Assembly (NCBI GenBank): GCA_964631125.1
Contig: CAZVYN010000049.1
Span: 1-32,438 of the forward strand
DNA from: CAZVYN01 sp964631125
Lineage (GTDB): Bacteria > Eisenbacteria > RBG-16-71-46 > CAIMUX01
DNA: 32,438 nt
Direction of reading: 5' to 3'
Shown here in pieces: positions 15,809 to 22,901 of the stretch (positions are counted from its first letter, which is position 1; each line of letters opens with the position of its first letter). The translations under genes were made by a program, and so were the position numbers. Below the pieces are notes generated by a model, which was not told the origin of the DNA, did no database searches, and was given only the letters and a program-made list of their open reading frames with translations.

Positions 15809-16918
15809 CTACTTCAGCGACGCCATGTCGATGACGAAGCGGTACTTCACCTCACTCTTCATCAGATGGTCGTACGCTTCGTTGATCTTCTGCATCGGAA
15901 TCACTTCGACGTCGGACGTAATCCCGTGCTCCGCACAGAAGTCGAGCATCTCCTGGGTTTCCCGGATCCCGCCGATGAGCGAGCCCGCGAGGCGTCGCCG
16001 TCCGAATATCAAGCCCATCGCGCCGACCGGCGCCGGAGTCTCCGGCGCTCCCACCAGCGTCAGCGTGCCTTCCCTCTTCAAGAGGCTGATGTAGGCGTTC
16101 AGGTCGTGCGGGGCGGACACTGTGTCCAGGATGAAGTCGAAACTGCCGAGCTGCTTCTCCATCTCCGCGGCGTTCTTCGACACCACTACTTCGTGGGCGC
16201 CCAGCCGGACCGCGTCCTCCGTCTTACCTGGAGTGGTCGTGAACACGACGACCCGGGCGCCGAACGCATTGGCGAATTTCACCGCCATGTGTCCCAACCC
16301 ACCGAGACCGACGACCCCAACCTTCTGCCCCTTACCGACCTTCCAGTGCCGCAGAGGGGAGTAGGTGGTGATGCCCGCGCAGAGGAGCGGCGCCGTCCCC
16401 GCCAGGTCCAGCTTGTCCGAGACTTTCAGCACGAAAGCCTCATCGACGACGATGCTGCCGGAGTAGCCGCCGTAGGTGACGCCACCGAGATGCGTGTCCG
16501 GGGCGTTGTAGGTGAAGGTCGCCCGCGCCTCGCAGAACTGCTCCACTCCATCTCGACACGCGGAGCAGACACGGCACGAGTCGACCAGACAGCCCACCGC
16601 CGCCAGATCGCCTTCCTTGAACTTCCTGACCGCGCTGCCTGCTTTGATTACTCGACCGACCATCTCGTGGCCCGGGACGCAGGGGTAGACCGTGGGGATC
16701 GTCCCACTCCACTCGTCGCGCACCTGGTGCAGATCCGAGTGGCAGACCCCGCAGAAGAGAATCTCCAACTGCACATCCAGCGGACCCGGCTCGCGACGCC
16801 GGATGGTCACCGCCCCCAGCCCCGAACTCGCACTCGCCGCCGCATACGCCTTGGCCTCGTACGACTTCGTCGCCGCCGCCGCGCCCACACCCGACTCATT
16901 CCCCAACGTCTTGCTCAT
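15809..16918 (-). CDS. Zinc-dependent NAD(P) alcohol dehydrogenase
   Basis: This 369-residue medium-chain dehydrogenase is of the YahK/cinnamyl-alcohol-dehydrogenase type and interconverts aldehydes and alcohols with NAD(P)H. The catalytic zinc site is complete: CGVCHSD (C59) and GHE (H84-E85). The structural zinc site has four Cys at about 115, 118, 121 and 129 (CRVCSACxxxxxxxC). The nucleotide-binding loop is GLGGLGHMAVK, and ITTYSPLRHW is typical of the group. The N-terminal 20 residues are an extension beyond the usual start. ATG 16918 has a perfect AAGGAGG six bases upstream. The enzyme is cytoplasmic; the neighbours do not identify its substrate. Confidence 0.93.
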   Translation of the reverse strand: MSKTLGNESGVGAAAATKSYEAKAYAAASASSGLGAVTIRRREPGPLDVQLEILFCGVCHSDLHQVRDEWSGTIPTVYPCVPGHEMVGRVIKAGSAVRKFKEGDLAAVGCLVDSCRVCSACRDGVEQFCEARATFTYNAPDTHLGGVTYGGYSGSIVVDEAFVLKVSDKLDLAGTAPLLCAGITTYSPLRHWKVGKGQKVGVVGLGGLGHMAVKFANAFGARVVVFTTTPGKTEDAVRLGAHEVVVSKNAAEMEKQLGSFDFILDTVSAPHDLNAYISLLKREGTLTLVGAPETPAPVGAMGLIFGRRRLAGSLIGGIRETQEMLDFCAEHGITSDVEVIPMQKINEAYDHLMKSEVKYRFVIDMASLK

Positions 16919-16960
16919 CTCGGTCCTCCTTCTCGACTGCCCCGAAACTAGGCCGCCGGA

Positions 16961-17137
16961 CGACTCCGGTCACTAGCAAGATGCGCCAATCTGGATGCAG
17001 CCTGCCTGGAGGGCGGAGAACCCTTCGATGAGTTCCTCGCCCAGTTTCCCTCCGTCAGTCGCGAGCAGGCCGTCGCGGTCCTCGTCCTAGCTCGAGCCGA
17101 AGTGCTGGCGCGTGCGCGTCCTGGTTGACGAGCCCGC
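16961..17137 (+). pseudogene. Remnant of a DUF433-like / DUF5615-like toxin-antitoxin pair
   Basis: The frame ending at TGA 17126 encodes LEGGEPFDEFLAQFPSVSRE and then QAVAVLVLARAEVL. This is the C-terminal pattern of DUF433-type antitoxins. The N-terminal half is missing and there is no start codon with a ribosome-binding site. A GTG at 17112 in another frame overlaps the stop and encodes VRVLVDEP, like the first residues of DUF5615 (PIN-like) toxins, but the similarity ends there. Order and overlap match such pairs. I read it as a decayed module beside hicBA. The antitoxin part is fairly convincing; the toxin part rests on seven or eight residues. Confidence 0.5.
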
Positions 17138-17289
17138 TGCGACGGCGGTCCCCACGACGGTGGCCAGCCCGAAATGCGTACTCGTCGCTTCCTTCCTGCA
17201 CTCAGCGGCCTTTCCTCGCCTATCCTCGACGAAAGCGTTTCCGGTCTAGCCACTCGCATCAGAACGACTTCAACCTGGAGCTCTAGCGC

Positions 17290-17502
17290 ATGGAACCAAC
17301 TGCCGTCCTGACGCACGCGAAAGAAGGTGGGTTCATCGCGTTGAACCCGGAGACCGGCGCCACCACGCAGGGCGAGACGGTAGAGGAAGCCGTGGCAAAT
17401 CTCCGCGAGGCGACCGCGCTGTATCTCTCGGAGTTCCCGATTTCGACGACCGGCCACCCGCTCATCACGATGTTCACGATCCCTTCGCCCACGCATGTCT
17501 AA
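17290..17502 (+). CDS. hicB: HicB-like antitoxin
   Basis: This 70-residue protein starts at ATG 17290 with GGAG upstream. It has the HicB/UPF0150 pattern: an N-terminal strand pair (EGGFIALNPETGATTQGET), the helix VEEAVANLREATALYLSEF, and a C-terminal strand (HPLITMFTIP). HicB neutralises the HicA mRNA interferase and represses the operon. The last eight bases overlap the start of hicA, the usual sign of a coupled pair. No separate DNA-binding domain is present. Because the partner hicA is broken, this antitoxin may have no local target. Confidence 0.8.
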   Translation: MEPTAVLTHAKEGGFIALNPETGATTQGETVEEAVANLREATALYLSEFPISTTGHPLITMFTIPSPTHV

Positions 17503-17639
17503 ACTTCCCCGGGTGTCCGGCTCAGAGGTGGTGCGCGCGCTCGAACGGCTCGGATTCGTGAAGGTTCGGCACCCTCGCGGGCGTGCTTCGCCAAGCGGAG
17601 GTTTCGCCCGAAGAGTTTGCGAACGCTCTTCAGGGGTGA
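17495..17639 (+). pseudogene. hicA: hicA toxin with internal deletion and frame change
   Basis: The start at 17495 encodes MSKLPRVSGSEVVRALERLG followed by FVKVR, a near-perfect HicA N-terminus. At about 17568 the sequence jumps to the end of the family: in another frame 17568-17636 encodes GTLAGVLRQAEVSPEEFANA and then LQG, stopping at TGA 17637. About 25 to 30 central residues are missing, including the GSH segment that carries the catalytic His of the toxin. The two halves are out of frame. The product must be inactive. A deletion whose length is not a multiple of three explains this; an assembly collapse is a less likely alternative. Confidence 0.8.
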
Positions 17640-17820
17640 AGCTGGCAGTTGCGAAGGCTCCATCCGCACGCCACGCCGCGCTCCGCAGCCGCAAACGCGC
17701 GTCCACCCGAGGGCGCCTCACGCGGTGTCCGACGGCTTGACTCTCAGTTCCTTCGCCCGAGCAACGACTCGCGCAGAGAGATAGTGCGTGAGGTCACGGC
17801 TGCACATGCGCTCGGGGGAA

Positions 17821-19680
17821 TCACTGCACCAGTGTCACCACCGCTCGACCCTGGCGCGATCCCGCGTCGATGAGGCAGTAGTACTGGCCACTCGATACCG
17901 CACGACCACTCTGGTCCCTGCCATCCCACCCCACTCGATGGAGGGCAGTCGCGCCGTCGAAAGCTCGAACCTCTAGCGTTCGGACGACACGGCCGAGAAT
18001 GTCGTGGATCTCGACCCGAGCCGACTGCCCGACCTCGTTGCCGTTCGCGAGGCCGGCTGCTCGACCGTATTCGGGGGACAACTCGAACTGGACCTCGGCC
18101 CGGCCGTGCATCGGATTGGGAACCACGCGCACAGGTATAGCCCGCGCCAACGCGAGATCTGTGTTGCTTACCCCCGCGGCGTTGCCCTCCACGAGGCGAA
18201 GGGCGATCGCTCGGCTCGACGCGATGATCTGCCCGTCGCTGTTCCGTCTCGACTTGCTCGGCAGCCCGCTCACGCCTACATGGGCGGCCGCGTCGTAGTC
18301 AGGATGACTCGCCGTGAGACGAATCCAGTACCTCCCGGGCGCGAGCGTGGCGCTGAAGTCACGCTCGACCCACACCACCGTCGATGGGCTGAATCGCCAC
18401 TGGAACGGGCTCGATTCGATCGGCGTCGACTCGTTGGCAAAGGTTCCCGTTCCATCATCCGGAAACAGAGTCGCCGTGAATCCGTCGGAGTGATAGTTCA
18501 CCGTCCATCCGTCCAGCTCGATGCCTTGCAGCGTGAGCGCTCCCGCCACGTCGAACGGCTGGAAGACCTCGTACCCTGTGCTGGGGTCGCCGCTCACCGT
18601 CCGCCCGACCGCCGCGGGATCGCTGCCGTGATCGAGCACGTAGGTCGGGGTCGCACATGGATCGGCTTCGCACTCGTCAGGCACGCCGTTGCCGTTGCAA
18701 TCGGCGCTCGCCTGCGAATCGATGTCATCGCGATCCGGAACCGAGTTTCCATTGCAGTCGGCCATCGGTGGCGGCGTGTTGTCATCGAAGGCCAGACCCG
18801 TCGGGCTCGAGGCGGCCGGGCTGGTATAGATCGTCTGCACGTTCGCACCGTCCAGGTTCGCGCGCCGCACCACGTGCGCGATCTCGTCCGCCCAGTAGGC
18901 CTTGCCGCCGGCCAGATCGAGCTCCAAGTCCCAGAGACCGGAAGAGACCGTCGAAGCCGGGCTCATGTCGACGAGCACCGTGAAGCCTGTGTCGTCCAGA
19001 TTGCAGCGTCCCAGATAATCGGAATTCGTGTTCGCGTCGAGGAAGTAGATTTGCCCATTCTCGACGTCGAGGGCGACGCTTCGCACCGTGGTCACACCAC
19101 GCACCACCGTCTCCACACCGCCTGTTCCGTCCGTGCGCTTGCGCACGATCTGGTTCGCGGCGCAGAAGTAGACGTATCCGTTCGTCGGATCCACGGTGGG
19201 ATTACCGACGAACGAGAAATTCGGATCGTAGGGTGTGAGGACGAAGAAGTTCTGGAGTCCCGTACCGTCCGTATCGACGCGCTGGATCAGCCCGAGGGCA
19301 TGGCCGGCCGGCGGCGATGCGGACCAGTACAGATTCCCTCCCATTGGATCGAGCGCCAGTCCCCGCGGATACTTCAGTCCGCCTACCACAACGTGCTCCC
19401 CGCTTCCGTCGAGCGCGGCCGTGCGAACCGTCCCTGGACTGCTGCCATGACACCAATAGAGATCCGCGCCGGCCGCGCCGTAGTCGAGACCGACGACGAG
19501 CCAGTCGGAGGGCGCCGGCGAGAAGAGTTCCTGCACGTTCGCGCCGTCGAGGTTCATCGAGCTCAGCGTCGGATTGTTGAACTCGTACTCACCGAGGAAG
19601 AGCTTGGACGGAACTCCCGCGTGCGCCGCGGATCCGCCGACGATCAAGGCAGCGGTGGTCGCAATCGCGCACAGGCGCAT
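17821..19680 (-). CDS. Secreted YWTD-type beta-propeller with Asp-rich repeats and FlgD tail
   Basis: The protein has 619 residues from ATG 19680, which has GGAGG four bases upstream; a TTG at 19719 is a weaker alternative. The first 21 residues are a signal peptide (ATTAALIVGGSAAHA). Residues to about 310 form an LDL-receptor-like propeller with blades such as LDPMGGNLYWS, VDPTNGYVYFC, LDVENGQIYFLD and LDLAGGKAYWAD, each followed by a NLDGANVQ-type strand. Next are two Asp-rich calcium-type segments, DCNGNSVPDRDDID and DCNGNGVPDECE, as in thrombospondin-3 or dockerin-like repeats. A beta-rich region comes before the FlgD-like tail (VVPNPMHGRAEVQFEL, DILGRVVRTL, VGWDGRDQSGR, GQYYCLIDAG). It is expected to be exported and surface-located. 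The ligand is unknown. Confidence 0.87.
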   Translation of the reverse strand: MRLCAIATTAALIVGGSAAHAGVPSKLFLGEYEFNNPTLSSMNLDGANVQELFSPAPSDWLVVGLDYGAAGADLYWCHGSSPGTVRTAALDGSGEHVVVGGLKYPRGLALDPMGGNLYWSASPPAGHALGLIQRVDTDGTGLQNFFVLTPYDPNFSFVGNPTVDPTNGYVYFCAANQIVRKRTDGTGGVETVVRGVTTVRSVALDVENGQIYFLDANTNSDYLGRCNLDDTGFTVLVDMSPASTVSSGLWDLELDLAGGKAYWADEIAHVVRRANLDGANVQTIYTSPAASSPTGLAFDDNTPPPMADCNGNSVPDRDDIDSQASADCNGNGVPDECEADPCATPTYVLDHGSDPAAVGRTVSGDPSTGYEVFQPFDVAGALTLQGIELDGWTVNYHSDGFTATLFPDDGTGTFANESTPIESSPFQWRFSPSTVVWVERDFSATLAPGRYWIRLTASHPDYDAAAHVGVSGLPSKSRRNSDGQIIASSRAIALRLVEGNAAGVSNTDLALARAIPVRVVPNPMHGRAEVQFELSPEYGRAAGLANGNEVGQSARVEIHDILGRVVRTLEVRAFDGATALHRVGWDGRDQSGRAVSSGQYYCLIDAGSRQGRAVVTLVQ

Positions 19681-20110
19681 GAATCCTCCGGTCGGCGCGT
19701 TCCTGAGAGGCTGCCGCAATGCTTCCTACTTCTGCAGGAATGGGGACAAGCGGAAGGAGGATAGCAAGAAAGCGTCAGGGTCGCGGGCCTCCGGACCGTA
19801 GTGAAGAGCGGGTGTGCATCGTCGGGCAGGGCGAGTTGGCCGCTCTGGAGACCGATCGGACTACCGACGGAGCGTCGCTTCCATTCGGTCCGCCGGCCGT
19901 TCCTTCGCCGAGCTTCCTCGCAGGGTTTCCTCCCGTCACAAGAGAGCTGGCGAGCCCCGTGCTCGAAGAGGCCCAGTCTTCTTTTGACCCATGTAGCAGC
20001 GACTGTCGCGAGCCCACGTCTGAGCCATCCGAAACGCAGCTTTCGCAATGTCGAGGACCAACCCGTCCACTGAGAGGGCATCCCAGCCGGGACGGAAGCC
20101 CAGGACATCA
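19681..20110. other. Intergenic stretch with no supported gene
   Basis: About 430 bases lie between the divergent propeller and ATPase genes. Open frames exist on both strands, but none has a ribosome-binding site or a recognisable domain. The only clear signal is the AT-rich palindrome at its right end. Confidence 0.5.
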
Positions 20111-20115
20111 CTATG

Positions 20116-20154
20116 GTCCTTTTCAAAAGGACGTATTGTATATATATTGTCCTT
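20116..20154 (+). promoter_or_regulatory. Palindromic operator overlapping a promoter of the DUF4143 ATPase
   Basis: A perfect 17-bp palindrome, GTCCTTTT-C-AAAAGGAC, occupies 20116-20132. A third half-site GTCCTT is at 20149-20154. The elements TTTTCA (20120-20125) and TATATT (20143-20148) are 17 bases apart and fit a sigma-70-type promoter, with the -35 element inside the palindrome and the -10 element between half-sites. The start codon 20161 lies about 13 bases after the -10, so the message would be nearly leaderless; there is no ribosome-binding site. A repressor at the palindrome would block the promoter. Confidence 0.55.
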
Positions 20155-20160
20155 CTACCA

Positions 20161-21480
20161 ATGACAATCTCCCACGACCTTCTTCGCTTCAAGCTCTCCG
20201 AATCACTGGCGATCTCCACGTCTGCCCTGACGCGTCGAGACGTGAGACTCCCGGCAATCCCGGGTAAGGCTTTTGCTGTCATCGGGATACGGCGTGCGGG
20301 AAAGACGTCGTTCCTGGCCCAGTGCCGGGCCGACCGGCTGGCGGCGGGGAGGGCTGCCGAGGGGCAGTTGCTGCTCTCGCTCGAGGACGAACGGCTGGCG
20401 GGGCTCTCGGTCGCGGAGCTCAACTGGCTGCTCGAGGAGCACAGCCGGCAGTTCCCAGGGATCCGCGAGGCGCGCGGGATGACGCTCTATCTGGACGAGG
20501 TGCAACTCGTGCCGGGTTGGGAAGGGCTGGTGCGACGGTTGATGGACACGGGGGGCGTCGAACTCTTCGTCTCCGGCTCCTCGGCAAAGCTTCTCTCGCG
20601 CGAGGTCGCGACCAGCCTCCGCGGGCGGGCGATGGAAGTACTGGTGCATCCCTTCAGTTTCCGTGAGGCGCTGCGCCACGCCGGCGACGAGCCCGCGGGC
20701 GAGTACGAGAACTCGAGCGCGACACAGCGCGCGGCGCTCGATCAACGACTTCGGGGCCACCTGATCGAAGGCGGCTTTCCCGAAGCGCAAGGCGCGGATC
20801 CGCGCGACCGGGCTGCGCTGCTCGCCGGGTACGTCGATGTAGTGGTGCTGCGGGACGTGATCGAACGCCACGCGGTCAGCAATCCGCTAGCTCTCCGCTG
20901 GTTCGAACGCCAGTTGCTGTCCAAGCCCGGAGGCGCGTTCTCGGTCAAGAAGCACTATGACGCCCTGCGGTCCCAAGGAGTGCCAGTCGGGAAAGACACC
21001 TTGCACGCCTATCTGGCACATCTCGAAGACGCCTTCCTCGTGCGCACGGTGGAGATGCACAGCGCGTCGGAGCGTCAGCGCATGGTCAATCCCCGCAAGG
21101 CGTATCCAGTGGACCCCGGCCTCATCGCGCTCTTCGAACGCAGTGGACGATCTCACCACAGGCGCGCGCTGGAGACGGCCGTGCTCCTGGAGTTGGAGAG
21201 GCGCGGCTTCGAGGTATCGTACGTGCGAACGCGGGAAGGCTTCGAGGTGGACTTCCTCGCGCATCGAGCCGGAGAAGGGCCAATGCTGGTGCAGGTGTGT
21301 CTCGAGAGCGAAGGCGACGAGACCTGGGCGCGTGAACTCCGTGCGCTCGAAGCGGGGCTGGCTGCGCATCCCGCCGCCCGCGCATGGCTTGTCACGCTGG
21401 ATGCGAGCCCGCCGTCTCGGCCATTGCCCGGCGGCATCACTTGGGCGTCCGCCTCTCGTTGGCTGTTGGAGGAGATGTGA
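20161..21480 (+). CDS. AAA_14/DUF4143 ATP-binding protein
   Basis: The protein has 439 residues from ATG 20161. An ATG at 20113 would add 16 residues but would place the palindromic promoter inside the gene. The Walker A motif is GIRRAGKT (42-49) and Walker B is MTLYLDEVQ, followed by WEGLVRRLMD and the sensor-like FVSGSSAKLLSRE, all typical of AAA_14. The C-terminal DUF4143 part has HLEDAFLV and then a PD-(D/E)XK-like core, RTREGFEVDFL followed by MLVQVCLE. Such proteins are widespread single-gene ATPases of unknown role, often on mobile or variable regions and sometimes likened to defence or stress ATPases. A small unknown gene follows 24 bases downstream. Confidence 0.9.
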   Translation: MTISHDLLRFKLSESLAISTSALTRRDVRLPAIPGKAFAVIGIRRAGKTSFLAQCRADRLAAGRAAEGQLLLSLEDERLAGLSVAELNWLLEEHSRQFPGIREARGMTLYLDEVQLVPGWEGLVRRLMDTGGVELFVSGSSAKLLSREVATSLRGRAMEVLVHPFSFREALRHAGDEPAGEYENSSATQRAALDQRLRGHLIEGGFPEAQGADPRDRAALLAGYVDVVVLRDVIERHAVSNPLALRWFERQLLSKPGGAFSVKKHYDALRSQGVPVGKDTLHAYLAHLEDAFLVRTVEMHSASERQRMVNPRKAYPVDPGLIALFERSGRSHHRRALETAVLLELERRGFEVSYVRTREGFEVDFLAHRAGEGPMLVQVCLESEGDETWARELRALEAGLAAHPAARAWLVTLDASPPSRPLPGGITWASASRWLLEEM

Positions 21481-21504
21481 GTCGCGAGGAACGTCGGGAA
21501 GACG

Positions 21505-21783
21505 GTGCTCCTCTACGACTCGAGGTGTATCGACGATCTGCACAAAATGCTGAAGAAGGCTGGAGACTGGGTCGAGCTGGGCGGCGCCGATGAGCAGAAA
21601 CCCGCCAAGGAAGGCGCCGTCGAAGCCTGGGGTCGCGATCCCAAGAATCCTGTCGGCGGCTGGTACGGCCTGAAGAAGGCTCTCCGGGGCAGGTTCGGTG
21701 TGTACATCCCGCCACTCATGGAAGCGCTTGGCCTGTGCGAGCTCGAGCACAACGCGAAGAACAATCGCGTCCGGGCGAAGTAG
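21505..21783 (+). CDS. Conserved-looking small protein of unknown function
   Basis: The protein has 92 residues from a GTG at 21505, with a GGGAAG a few bases upstream; ATG 21547 is an alternative start. The composition is that of a folded soluble protein: DDLHKMLKKAGDWVELGG, KNPVGGWYGLKK and GRFGVYIPPLMEALGL. It has no signal peptide or membrane segment. I do not recognise the family. It follows the DUF4143 ATPase closely on the same strand and may share its promoter. Confidence 0.55.
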   Translation: MLLYDSRCIDDLHKMLKKAGDWVELGGADEQKPAKEGAVEAWGRDPKNPVGGWYGLKKALRGRFGVYIPPLMEALGLCELEHNAKNNRVRAK

Positions 21784-21995
21784 TCTGAGTTCACATCCGG
21801 CGAATCCTGCAGTCCGCTTTCTTCTGGAGACGGCGAAAACCGCGGCAGGGGACGCGACCGACACCAGAGTCGGGCGGAACATGACGAATGTCATGGTGGC
21901 CAGGGCGATTGTCTGCGCCTCATCCGGGTTCGATGTCCTCTGTCGCAAGCGGGGCCTTCGTCGCGCTCCGATCCTCGGGGCGCAAATCGCGCCAC

Positions 21996-22536
21996 ATGGA
22001 AAGGAGTCCCCTCGATGATGTGTGGGCGATCGGCGGGAGCGACAGCGGCGTCGTGCTGATGCATTGGGATGGCGTCTCCTGGACCGAGACGCCCGCCGCC
22101 GTCCCTGGCGCGAGCTATGTGATTCGAAGCGGCGGGATGGAGATCCTCGGGGAATGCGACATCTGGACCGGCCGACGGGATCACGAGTTCCACGCTGGCG
22201 GAACGGCTGGGAGGGAGTGCGGTCTCCGCCGCCCCGCAGGCGGGACCCGAGGGGGCAATGGCGATGAGCTATCCCAACCCGTTCCGGCCCGGAGATCAGA
22301 TCTGGCTAGCCGCTCCCGCGGCGAGCGCGGCCGTCCTCACGGTGCATGATCTTGAAGGAGCCGTCGTCATGCGGGTGAACCTCTCGTCGTCGAACGCAGA
22401 GGGAGGCCGAGCCGTGACATGGGATGGTCGGACGGATGCTGGACAGGCGCTCCCCGGAGGTACGTACTTCGCGAGGCTCGAGGCGGGAGGAACCCAGGTG
22501 ACGCGCAAGCTTCTGCTCCTGGGAGGCGCTCGGTAG
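21996..22536 (+). pseudogene. Remnant of a beta-propeller/FlgD-tail secreted protein
   Basis: From 21996 one frame encodes propeller blades (SPLDDVWAIGG, VVLMHWDGVSWTE, ILGECDIWTG). Near 22165-22180 the sense moves to the next frame, which runs through a linker into a FlgD-like tail: SYPNPFRPGDQIWL, DLEGAVVMRVNL, VTWDGRTDAGQ and GTYFARLEAGG, stopping at 22536. No signal peptide precedes the blades, so the 5' part is lost as well. Whether the frame change is a real mutation or a sequencing indel cannot be told, but the missing N-terminus makes it a remnant either way. Confidence 0.65.
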
Positions 22537-22541
22537 GCTCC

Positions 22542-22757
22542 ATGAACGACTCGTTCAAGTTTGTCCCCCAGCCGATCGAGCACGTGGGCGCGTTGCACGC
22601 GGCGGCAGGGCGCTACGCCGCCGATATGGACTCGCTCTCCAGTCTCGATGCAATGCCAATGGAGTGCAGCGAGCACCCCGACGAGATGCGGGGAATACTC
22701 GACCAAATGCGCGGTGCGTTTCCGAACGTGCGCGTGATGGGTCGAGGGATGATGTAG
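22542..22757 (+). CDS. Short paralogue of the His/Met-rich lipoprotein
   Basis: The protein has 71 residues; ATG 22542 is five bases after the stop of the propeller remnant. It contains HAAAGRYAADMDSL and later MECSEHPDEMRGILDQMRG. These match RAEATRYASDMGPL and EECDAHHDSMREMMGRIG of the lipoprotein at 14113-14607 in the same order, but the His/Met-rich middle is absent. It has no signal peptide of its own, so it may be a truncated copy whose 5' end was replaced by the propeller remnant. Expression is uncertain. Confidence 0.5.
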   Translation: MNDSFKFVPQPIEHVGALHAAAGRYAADMDSLSSLDAMPMECSEHPDEMRGILDQMRGAFPNVRVMGRGMM

Positions 22758-22901
22758 GGTGCGTGTCGCCACCTGGCATAGGGCGGTTACATGCGCGGTT
22801 TCAATCGGCCAGTCACGTGCGACTCATGCGCGTCTCATCGCGAAAGGAAAACGAGCTTGCAAGAACGAGAGTCTTACGGATCCCGGAATAGGAGGTCAAT
22901 G

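Noticed and set aside
15866..16951. Plus-strand open frame opposite the alcohol dehydrogenase
   Set aside because: It is antisense to a gene with complete zinc and nucleotide motifs.
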